From Deroplatys truncata (Eukaryota > Arthropoda > Insecta > Mantodea > Mantidae), in the NCBI GenBank assembly GCA_030765065.1, contig CM060985.1:8246001-8310000 (forward strand): a stretch of 64,000 bases of DNA. The letters are read 5' to 3'. Below the pieces are notes generated by a model. The model saw nothing but the letters and a program-made list of their open reading frames with translations. It had not been told where the DNA came from and did no database searches. A program made the position numbers and the translations under genes. Of the stretch, positions 40,201-52,200 are shown in pieces. Positions within the stretch are counted from its first letter, which is position 1; each line of letters opens with the position of its first letter.

Positions 40201-43200
40201 GGGATTTCTCATGACTCTGAGCATACACTCTGTCATTCTGCCTGTTGACTTTCTGCTCTACTGTGAGACGTGTCCTGTACATCAGCGGTTTTGATTTAAC
40301 AGCCTAGAGACATTCATTCTTGACATTTGAAGCTGCTGTGCTATTATTTTTTTTTGTTTCATGTTTCCTAACAGGATTTCTTGTGACACATTCCCAAACT
40401 TTGTTTATCATATTCGGGGTACAAACCAAGTGAGGACCACCATATTATGATGGTCTGTCATCAACACTAGAAAGATGGTCAAATCTTTTGATGGTCTGAT
40501 AAACAAATCGGAGTGAAATTCCTAGCAGTTTTAACAAATTGAAAATTGCTGTTGAATCCTTCTGACACTTACGTAACACTGTATGATTTTCTTTCACAGA
40601 CCATTCCATCTGGAAAAAAGATAAATATTGAATGCCAATAGGTAATACTGCTGAGGAAAGGTGTTTATTCAACTGCTGCGTAGTTTCGACAATCAAGAGA
40701 TAAGAGGCAAAGTTTAGTGTCAGTATTTATGATAAGACTAGGTACTATGTATTTGTATACACAGATATAATGCTCACTGATACAATACAAGGAACAAAAG
40801 GCACCTTGCTATACCATATCCCAGATTAACTAAAGTAATGAACAGCTATGACGTACTTCGTATCAGACAGACTCTTTGATAAGTTCCCTCTTAAACTAAC
40901 AAACTATTTAACACTTTTAAACTCAAATTGTATGACTTCTTAACTGAAAATCACTTTTATTGTATAAATTAACTCTTTGAAATTATATCAATTCACTGGT
41001 TATTTAATATATACATTCTAACGTTTCCTGTATAGTTTTATATATTGTTGTTGTTGATCTCCAATGGCACTGGGGATTAATTGATCTGCATCATTTTCCC
41101 TCTGACTTCCCAATATAAAGTCTGTAAGTTATCACTTTTAAGGCCTTTGCATGTTCAGGATGACATCTTCTTCACAGGGAATACACTTGGGTGTAGGTAG
41201 GCATCGTATCTTGTAGAGGTATTGTGTGAAGCAATCGTGGTCAGTTGCCATCTTAAATAAGGCCACTGCAGTCTTCCTTGGCATTTTTTGTATATCAACT
41301 CTATCTTTAAATTCTTATAATCTTTATCTTCATCAAGTCTCTGCTGTCTTTTGAAATGTTATTTAATTGTTTATTTATTTATATTTGTTGTATTGCTCCT
41401 TTCTTTGCTAATTGATCCGCATGTTCATTGCCCAAAAGTCTGACATGAGCTGAGATCCATTGTAGAGCGACATGATTTCTAGTTTCAACTGCTTTAATTA
41501 GGCTTCTTATTTCTTTAACATTTCTTGTTGTTTTATTATTATAATTTACTATTCCATCTATGGCTGATTTTGAGTTTGATAAGATGACTATTTTTTTGTT
41601 TTATGTATGGTCTATATAAAATGTTCTGTAATGCTGCTTTTATACCTGTTAATTCTCCATCATAGTGGTTTGACGTTTCATCTAATGTTAGATACTGTGC
41701 AAAATGTTTACAGTATACTCCTGCACCAGTGTTTTTTTTATTGATGAGAGATCCATCTGTATATTTTATATATTGCAATTGTATATGTTATGTTAATACC
41801 TAACTATTTAATAATTATATAATGCAATGATGTATTGCTACTGCAATTATTGTTTGTCTATTGCTATATAAGCTTAATGGCTGTAAAGTTACCACACTAC
41901 TGCCACCACCCTGCCACCACCACTATTTAACTTGCATGTCCTAAGTTATGCATGGCTACAGAGTGGAATATCAACTTCCAAATTAGACATGCAAAATGTG
42001 CCGGAAGTTGGTCTAACGATATGGATTTATAATCAATACATCCAGCAAACAAATACACTTTCAGACTTTACAGTTCATATATATAGCTAGATTATGTAAA
42101 CATGTGAAATGTTTAGTTTTTATGTCTGATAGTTAAAGGCTATTGTGTCTTTTTTATGTTTACTTAAATAAATATTTATCTGTATTCCACAGAGACTGCA
42201 ATGGGACTGTCTGTTCATGCTCAGCAGGGAGGTCGAAGTGATTATCTCAATGCAGTGCAAAGGTAACGTTTTCCATTAGGAGCTGAAAATTTTCTAAGAT
42301 GGTATTATGAAGAACTGCCTCAAGCAACGTGTTTGAAGTTTTCTTCATTTTAATTGAAATTTTGTATCACTGGTAAACCTTATGCAATAGTTACTGCACA
42401 AAAAATGTAGGTGTCTCTAAAACACGAAATTAATTCCAAATGTTTTTTTTTTTTTTTTTTGTTATCTGTCATTTCAGAGTTATTCATTAATTATTGGTTT
42501 GAAGTGGTCACCATTTAATTGTTTATTGTGATATCGTGGAAAGGGTATGAAATTTCAATGACGACATACATTGAGCTGCTTTCAAACATTTGACTAGGTA
42601 TTACTTCAGTTTCCTTTATCCCTCTTGTATCTACAACAAAATGTGTAATAAAGTCATTTCTGTAAATGTTTATCTCAACTTACATGAAGTAGATAGAAAA
42701 CTAGGCTTTTATTAGAATAGTTTGTAGAAAAGATGGTATTAAAATAAAGGATACTGACTAGAGAAAATCATGTGGACATAAGTGATTAGATTTATTAGAA
42801 TGAGGAACTGGTAGCTATTTTAAGGGAAGCAAAAAGCATGTTGCCTCTAACACTTTTCATATTAAGTTTCCAAAAGACAAATTTATAGTTGAGATAAACT
42901 GCAAATTTTCAAGTGACCATGCTCTGTGCATCTGTCCAACCACGAGCATGAAACTGTGTTTGAATTGATGCAAATTTATCATGAAACATTTATGTTGGCA
43001 AGGTTAAACAAATACACTTATACATTTAAGGAATTCAGCATAGCAAGAACTTCTGCATAGCTTACTTTTTGAATACATTTCGTTCACAGATATAAATTTG
43101 GTGCATGTCTGGAAAAGTGCTAGACATTTTATATCCTTCATATACAAAAGCCGTAACAATTTAAAATAAATTCAGTTTACCACAATCATCAAACAATAAA

Positions 43201-46200
43201 TACCAAGCATAGACTCACGTTATAGCCTATGTCCATTGGGAGGAACAGTGCCTTTTATGCTGAAGGAATTGTGAAAATCAATTGAGTGGTTTTTGAGTTT
43301 ACCTTATACACCTACACATTGGGATGGGCAGAAAATAACGTAATGGTTAGAGAAGTAATGGGGACAGATAGTAGGTAACTAGTAACCCAATAGTTACTAG
43401 TTACACCATTAACATTAGAGTAACGGAAACGATTACCAAGTCTGGATGACATCAGTCACTGAATGTACATTGGAAACTAGCTATGCAGTATCATGGTTGC
43501 CAGACAGTCCTGGATTTGTGCTAAATATCACATGTCCCGAACAGTTCCTATCTGGGATGGTAATTCTACCATCTTATTTTATTAAGTTTATTTGCATCTT
43601 AATTATGGTATTCTTTTTTGGGGTAAACATCCTTTAGCAATTAAGATTTTTATTTTGCAAAAGAGGGCTTTTTAGATTAATTTGTAAAGTTCATTCTAAA
43701 TAGCTCTGTAAGCCACGTTTTACTGACTTAGGTACCTATTTTGATTTTCACATCAATGTATGTGCTGAATTGCTTCTTATATATTTAAGAGAACTTAATT
43801 AGTTTTACAGTTTGCTCACATATTCATAAGTATGCAACACAAAATGGCCTAAATTTACATAGTAATCAATTTAAGTATACCAAAATTTAGAATAGTTGTT
43901 TACTTTTTTCAGTTAAGTTGTTTATGCTCTACCACAAAGATTAACAGAAGTCTCTAACTTTTGTGGCTAATCCATTATACAGTGCAAATGATTTTTTTTT
44001 TACTCAAATTTTGTAACGTTTTTATTTTATTGATGTGGCTATACTGTAATGTTACTGGTAACCAATAATGTAATATAACCGTGAATGTGAAAACAAATAA
44101 CTTACCATTAATGCACTGTAACTGTGACATTTATAACCATTATCCAAAAGTAGCTGTTTGTCACATGCTTTGCTCTCTGTATAATGTTGGTGTAAATTTG
44201 AATGCTTGTCTATTACAAAGATGGAGCCATTGTTACAGAATGACAGAGCTTGTGGTACACAGACAGATGAGACCTTGGCTACACAGACGAAGTGTGTTCC
44301 AACTGAGCCCCACAGGAAGAGAGCAGCGCACAGTTCTACGGACTCTTCATGACTTTACTAACCAGGTGATGTTTAATTGTGTTAGATATATCACAGAGTA
44401 CCAATCTTTTAGTTTGTGGGAATAACTTTGTCAAGTATACCACAATGTCCTGGAATCCATGGAGATATTATTGTTTTCCCTGATTATGTACGAGGGGCAT
44501 TTGGAAATGATTTACAATAGTAGTCTTTTGTACTTTATTTATTAGTGAACATGATTCAGTGTACATGGGATCTGTCAATATACTCCTCACTGATGTCAGT
44601 GCATCATTACCACCTTCCTGTCAACTTCATTATTGGAACCATTGTTTGGGGTACTCTGCACCCACTCGTGGATAGATGTCTGCAATTCTCTGTTGTTGCT
44701 GAACCTGGCAGCACGTTCTCCAAATAAAGTAATCAGAAGCAGTGAGATATGGTGACACAATAATGAACCTCTCAAGTGATGTCAACTTTGCTGGTGTGGG
44801 GCTGTGCATTGTCATGCTCAAGGAGCACCCCTGTAAACCACTTTCCCTATCAGCATTGCTGAATCCTGTGTCTAAGTCATGTAAGGGTGTTACAGTACAG
44901 CTTGCTGTTGACAGTTGCTCCTTGTGGAAGCCAGTGTCCCAAAAGAAGATCATCTGCTTAACTGCGGCTGGAGGAGCACAAAATTTCTTGGACCGGGGAT
45001 GTATACATTGCATGGATTGGTGTTCTTTCTCAGGTGTATGGTAGTGACACCATGATTCTTCACCAGTCATAAGTTTCTCCAAAACATCTGGGTCTTTATT
45101 CCTCATTTCCAGTAGTCAACAACAGACTTCAACTCTGCTCCACTTCTGGGCCTGTGCCAAGTTCCATGGAATCTAATGTGCACACATCTTTTTCATATCC
45201 AAATTGTCATGAACAATGGTGTGCGGTTGCACGGCAGAGGCCTGTCTACCGTTCCAGTTCATTAAAGATTATGTGCTTATCAGCCATAATCAATTCAGAC
45301 ATAACCTCAATATTCCTCTGAGATCACGATGTTGATGGACAACCAGTACTCACTGCCTTCCATTGGTGGACCCAGCAATCCAGTTGTAAACATTTTTTTT
45401 TATCAGGAGCTTCTTGACCATATACAGCAGTTAAACATTTATGAATATCTACTGTTTTGACTCCTTCCTAATCATTACAACCAATTGATATATAGTGTAA
45501 AGAATGGAGGTTAAAAGTGAATCAAGAGAAAACACAGATTGTGGTATTTAAAAAGGGGGGAAAATTAAGCAAATATGAAAAGTAGAAGGGAGAGAATAAA
45601 GATTACAGGGTGGTGCGTGACTGTATTTATTTAGGAGTAAAAATAGATAGAGGTAATAAATGGGAGAAACAAAAGAAGTTTGCATTGGCAAAAGGTAAAG
45701 GGTCAATGGCAGCAATTAAAAGCTGCAAATATAGAGTACCTAATATAAATGTTAAATGGCTGGAAAAAGTTTATGAGATGGTTGTGGAGGCAAAAATGAT
45801 GTATGGTATAGAAATATGGGGATTAGATAGAGGATGGGAAAGTATAGATGAGGTGCACAGGATGTTTTGTAGAGAAATACTAGGGTTACCGAAGGCAATT
45901 GTAAGATAGGTAACGCCATTACAGATAGGCAGGGTGGCGACTAAGGGGAAGATAATGGAAAGAACTTTGAAATTTTAAATTTAGAAAAAAGAAATGTGTT
46001 AAGACAATGTATAGTATACCAAGAGAATAGTTTAATGAATGATGAATGGGTAAGTAATTTACGGAATATTTTGGAGAAAAATGGGTTAGGAGACATGTGG
46101 AGAAAGAGAGAAAATAACGTGAAAAAGTTTTGGAAAAAGGCAAGGAAAAGACTCGAAGATATAGAAATACAAAACATGTTCAGTGAGATTGCTGAAAAGA

Positions 46201-49200
46201 GCTCATTGGTTTGTTATACGCCAATGAAAAATTCATGGGGTAGGGAAAAATATATAGACATAGTAAATAAAGAAGAGAGAGAATCTATTGTTTTTTTTTT
46301 TCGAGTGGAGGAGAAAATGATTTAATCACTAACCCCAGTCCCGATGGGAGTCGGGACTGAGAGTGTGGGACTCACCAATAGTTGGCATACCCACTAAAAA
46401 CTCCTCCACCGGTGGAAAAAGGAAGAAGGTAAAAGTGGAATGGCGTGGCTTTGTGCGGTCCCGCATAGCACCCGCGTTAGTATGTGAGAGATGGATGTCT
46501 CCGCCCTATGGGCTGGAGCGGGATAGGTGGTTACTAGGTTGCAGCCATGAAACCTGACCGCAACACTAGTGAAAAATGGCGTGGGTTTAGGTAAGAGTTG
46601 GAAAGGTGATTGTGTGAAAGGTGTAGGTTGGCGTAGAACTTACTTCCTGTGAAGTTGCATCCTGCTGATGTACTCTTGTGAGTATGCTGCGCTGGCTAGA
46701 GGCCTTCGGCGGTTGCTTGGAGTCTCCGGTATGGCTGTCTGCTGGAAGTAGGCCCGAAGTTGGTGCTGCTGCTCTTCCAGGGATCTGATGGCGATGTCGA
46801 TGGAATCTAGGTGTTGTGTGATGGTTCTGTTGCTGAAGCTGAAGTCTGGATGGAGTTGTCGATGGTGCTGAGTCTAGTAGAAAAGGTCTCGAACTGCCCA
46901 GCTAGAAAAACTTGCTGAGCAGCTGAGGTGTCTTGAAGGTCCCTGATGAGTTCCTCCAGGGCTGTAAGCTTCGTCGTCATGTTCAGGAACTCCGCGTGGA
47001 GATCCTGAACGGCGTCGCGTAGGCCCTGGACTTCCTCGATGATCGTTGCTGAAGATGGTGTCGGCGCTAGTGATGGAGCTGGTGTCGGCGTCTGTGAAGG
47101 TGAGGCTGGCTGCGATGAAGGTGCTGGCGGCTTCGGCGTTGCCTTCCTGCGAGGATGCAGGGGACAGAGCGCTTGGCCGGTAAAATGTGTTGACCCTCCA
47201 CAGGTCGCACAGTAGCGGCGTCGGCGGCGAAGGTCGTGCTGAGTGCACGATGACGTAGTGCTGGAAGCGCCACAGTAGTGGCACCTTGGTTTCGCCGTGC
47301 AGGAGCTCTCGTTGTGCCCGTAGGCACAACAGCGTCGGCAGGGAACCTGGCGTTCCATTCGGCTGGCTTCGATGCGTAAGCACCGCCCTAACAAGGGCAG
47401 GCCCGCCCTCAAGGCCGCTTCCTGGTCACCGGGTCTGCGAACTCGATCCTGACTAGGGATGTGGGTCCCTGTGCTCCGTGGATCCGAGCGGCCTTCAAAG
47501 CTGAAGGCCACTGTTGGTGTGCTGCGCTGATGAGGAACCTGACTGGCAGGTCCCTCGGATTACAGCACTGTACCTCCCATGAGGCACAGGCTGTGTCTGC
47601 GCTGGCTGGACAGTATCCAGGTTCGGCGGCGTTGACTGCGGTGAAGCTGGCGGCAACTGCGGAGGCAGTCCCGGCGAAGCTGCGCTGGCACGTGGCGAGG
47701 CGGCGGTCGAAGCGTAGGTTGCCCTAGGCTGCGGCGAAATCTCCTCGGCGGGTACCGGAGGAGATGAAGAGGTTCCTGCCTTAGCAGGAGCGGCGACAGA
47801 GCGACCCTTCTTCCTCGCCATCTCGGAGCTGTGATCTATTGCATGGGTAAGAACCGGAGCATGGAGGCTAAGAGGGTTAAGACGGTATTCCTCAAAACCA
47901 ATGTCCAACATGTGGTGGTAATGAAGACATTGAACACATAGTATTTAAGTGCCAAGGAACAGAAAATTGGAGAAAAGAATTTTTTAATAAGAAGTGGTTG
48001 AAGGGGGATAGAAATACACTTACAATTGAAATGATATGCAAGGACGCTAGAAGCATTGGACAGTTTTTGTGTAAAGTAAAAAATAAATGGCTTTGGACAG
48101 TGGAAAGAGAAAAGTAAGAGGTAGTGCATCTTACTTTTAATGGAAAACTATAGTGAATGTGTGATGGTTAAGTAATCAATAAATGAAAAGTGAAAAAAAA
48201 AGTGGAAATGGGACATGAAAAAAAAACTGAAAAAAAAGAGCAAGATAATTTAGTGACAAGAAATTGTAAAATGTAAATAAACTGTAGTGACTGTCTACTG
48301 AATAAGTGACCAGGGTCAAAATGCAGTAGACAATCAAATTTGTAAAACTCTTAGCACAATAAACTATTCATTCATTCAAGTGCCAAGGAACAGAAAATTG
48401 GAGAAGAGAATTTATTAAAAAGAAGTGGTTGAAGGGGGATAGAAATATGCTTATAATCGAAATGATGTGCAAGCATTGGACAGTTTTTGTGTAAAGTAAA
48501 AAATGAATGGCTTTGGACAGTGGAAAGAGGAAAGTAAGAGGTAGTGTATCTTACTTTGAATGGAAAACTATAGTGAATGTGCGATGGTAAAGTAATCAAT
48601 AAGTGACAAGTGAAAAACAAATGGAAATGGGACATGAAAAACTGAAACAAGATAATTTATTGACGGGAAATTGTAAAATGTAGATAAACTGTAGTAGATG
48701 TCTACAGAATGAGTGGCCAGGGTTAAAGTTCAGTAGACAATCAAATTGTAAATCTTTTAGCACAATAAATAAATACTAAATACTAGACTCCTTCCTTCCA
48801 CAAAAATCGTGCACTCCATCTTTGTCCATGGCTTTCTCCACTTAACAACAAACAAGCGCTGTCTTTTCACTACACACTCTGCTCACAACTGTCATCTAGC
48901 ATCTGTGTGGTGTACTAGTATCAGTTTATCGTCCCACAAGATGACATGCCTATAGATTGAGTGGTATTTTTAAAACAATGCAATTCTAAATCATTTCTGA
49001 ATGCCCCTCGTAATTCAAGCCACTTTTTTGTGTGTACTGGTGTTGTAATTATGTTATGGGGGCATTGTTTTGCTGCTAAAAAGTCAGGGAAGATACAGGT
49101 TAACAAATAAGGAGATTGTGATACATAGATTATATGGAACAACTAAGCTGAATGTTACTGCAGTATGTGACTTTTTTCCTTAAGTGCCTTCTAAAGCTAC

Positions 49201-52200
49201 AACATTGAAACATTTATTAAATGTGTAAATAAAAATTTGTTAGCTCTTACACTGAGTGCATAATTAAAGAACATTTATGCTTAAGCAATTATTTTCTTTT
49301 ACTGTTTCATTCAACTTTAAACATTAATCATTTTGCTGAAAGTACACCAAACAAGTGTCTTAGGGATTAAAAACTACTAGCAAAGTTAATTATTGCTAGT
49401 GTTAACCAATTCCATACAGCATCAGAGACAGTTTGCATATTCTACTGTGTGACGGGCCTGACCTTGCACATCCAGTGGGATGTTCTCTCCCACCGGCAAG
49501 AGCAAGTGCACTGTAGCCAAATGTCCATGCATTTCAAAACGTTTCTAAATAAATATACGAAAAGCTAAACAAAGTGCTCATAAACTTTCACTTGTGCCAG
49601 TTATATGCACATGTTTTAGCAACTTGTTATACATATTTAAAAGATGCATCTGTGTAATGCCAAGGAAGGCAGCTTTTATGTTAAAATATTAAGTACATAG
49701 TTGCTCATTAGATTTGTTTACTTTCAGGTGATAGAGGAAAGACAAAGGGAATATAGGTCGAATGCTGGAACCTGTCCAAGTAATGAATATTGTGAGTATG
49801 GCAGGTTGATAAACATATGAAATACATGGCTTTCATTTCCATTGATGCAGCATCTTTCTTTGTACCACAGATGTTTTCTGTTAGTCTCTTAAATTCTGCA
49901 ACAGACTAATATATGCAAAAATAGACATTCTTCCATTCATTCAAAACTAACACTGAGATGATAATGGGAAAGGAAATTTGGGAAGCAAAATTCCAGACCT
50001 AAGATTAGACTACCATCCCGTATTTATTAGTTATGACTGAGAAGAACCCCAATCAGAGAGGGAAGTTCTGCTGGAATTTGAATTCGAGACCTTCCCATTC
50101 ATGACTCCATGTCTTAACAAACTAAGCTATCGGTTTGGAAACACATGAAAGTGCTTTTAAATTAATATTCATTTTACACGACAGCAAAACTTTAATTTTT
50201 CTACATTGTTGTTAAATTATATATACAAATAATAACCGCATCAAAATTAATTGCAAAAGAAAAGAAAAGAAATATATACATAATGTTGTTTACAGAAGCA
50301 GCAGATGACAAATGAAATACCAGTTGTCTCCTTCTATTTTGTGCATTAAAATAGAATTAGTAAACAAAATATATTATTAGTTCCCGAGGTCACATGTTCA
50401 AAGCCGGCGGAGGTCAACAGATTTTTTTGTGTGTAAAAATCCTTAGCATGGCTTCCTTCAGAAGGGAAGTAAAGCTAGTGCTGGTCGTAGATTTACAGCA
50501 CATAAAAGAACCTCAAGCCTGATAAAGAGGTCTCTGAGTAAAATTACCGTCTTTCACACCCAATATAGAATGGGATGCTGGGAACCACAGTAGTTAAAGA
50601 GCGTCCCTATATAAAAGTCAATTTTAAAATATATGATTATGATAGAAGTTATTCATTATAAGTCTCTATGTTGCTCAGACATTGCTAATATAACAATAAG
50701 TCAGGTAATATTCATCACACTGTTAAAACATTTTACTGGTGTTTTAAGTTTTATTAAAATTACAGAATAAATGATGCAGGTTCTGCCATTAATTCTGTTC
50801 TATCACCTTCATTAATAATAATAATAATTTCAAATGGACTTAACTTATGTTTATTCCTCTAAGGCATGTAAATGACAGTCAGCTCTGTATCTGAAGTCAC
50901 TGTATATTACATAGCCATAGACACTGACTTAGGGCAAGGTACTCTCTGCCCCTCTAACTTACTTACAAAGACAGGGGCATTGTGTCCCAACATTTTTAAT
51001 GAAGGGGGGCTCTCACCCCTCAAAATTCCAAAATAGGTTTCTCATTAAACAAATAAAGAATTGTTTAAATGGATAAGACAGAGTTGTAAAGCATTACCTT
51101 CATTTTAAATACAGAATTCAACTGTTAAACAAAAGCAAAGATGACTGCATCTGTGGTCTGTGGTTAGCTTTTAAATCCAGAGGTACAGGGTGGAAATGTT
51201 TGTTTAGGCAGGATTATTGCTCATCCTCCTTAGAGTATGGAGGTATGAATGATAATGTAAATATGTGTATGAGTTTAAAGAAAACGTAAAGAGTAACACA
51301 ACAGTTAATGAGTGAACATATTGCCAATGAACAATTGTTCCAAAGGCGATATGACCTTACGTGTTAAAGGTGGCATATACATGGAACAAACAAAAAAGTA
51401 ATGATGGTGCAACCTAGGTTTCAGTTAACACTGGATTAGAATCAGAGATCACAGATGCTGAATCATTCTTGTGTTGACACATCTGTGGTTTCATCCCCTA
51501 TTATAGAAAAATATTTTGCAGCTTTAATATCTGTGATCAGTTTTAGAAGTAAGGTGTGATGCAATTCCTTTTGTGTGCCGTGAGAAATCCACTTATAGGA
51601 ATTGTGTTGCATCCATGTTTTGAGCTCGTCACACCTAAGTAGTAGCAAGCTTTTGTCATTTGTGCAGCCACGGACTGAAATTCCTTGTATTCACCCCAAC
51701 ACTGTTGCTGTCATCTTAAAGAAGCCCTGAACATAGATCTTCATTCAGTGGCAGATGAGTCTCTTAGTAGGAATGTAGTGCTTAACCCCTTTCTTATGGC
51801 ATCACAGGAAGCGTCACCTTCAGGTTACCTCTCTGGCATTTGTCAGTTATGAGGATTGAGGAAAACCTGGAAAAACTCTTCTGTTCATGAGTCCAAGTCT
51901 TAATGACCTTAACCACCTGTATCTGTTGGAAAGAACTTTCACTGGGAAACACTATGTAAAACACAACATAACTGGCATTATTTTCCTTCAAGCTTTTAAT
52001 GAATGAACCCTTGTTTATATATATATATATTTTTTTTTATTTAAAGGTGAGTCGGAATTTGAGACGGTAATTTGTATCACAAATTACTCAGATGTAATTA
52101 ATGATAATAATATGAATATGTATTTTTATGTGACATTGATTTCAGAGGTTTATTAATTGTAAATATTATTGGTAAATAATAATATACGGCTCTACTGAAA

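Larger units (their letters stand above)
45470..48785 (+). mobile_element. LINE-B copy, 5'-truncated, inside the mariner
   Basis: Flanked by an 11-bp target duplication 'gactccttcct' (45459-45469 and 48786-48796). On the plus strand it encodes [49 protein letters not shown] and, after the inner insertion, [17 protein letters not shown] (CxxC-x7-H-x4-C knuckle, about 47897-47948), then [11 protein letters not shown] and an AGCACAATAAA 3' end. About 1.77 kb is LINE; the rest is the insertion at 46291-47833. A ~400-bp 3' segment is duplicated in tandem. Confidence 0.85.
44491..49010 (-). mobile_element. Mariner element interrupted by a LINE
   Basis: Terminal inverted repeats of about 28 bp: 'cgaggggcatttggaaatga' at 44491 and, reversed, 'cgaggggcattcagaaatga' ending at 49010. 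Each is flanked by TA (44489-44490, 49011-49012), the mariner target duplication. The interior was about 1.2 kb before a LINE entered at 45469/45470. The transposase part (about 45459-44630) is degenerate. Confidence 0.88.
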
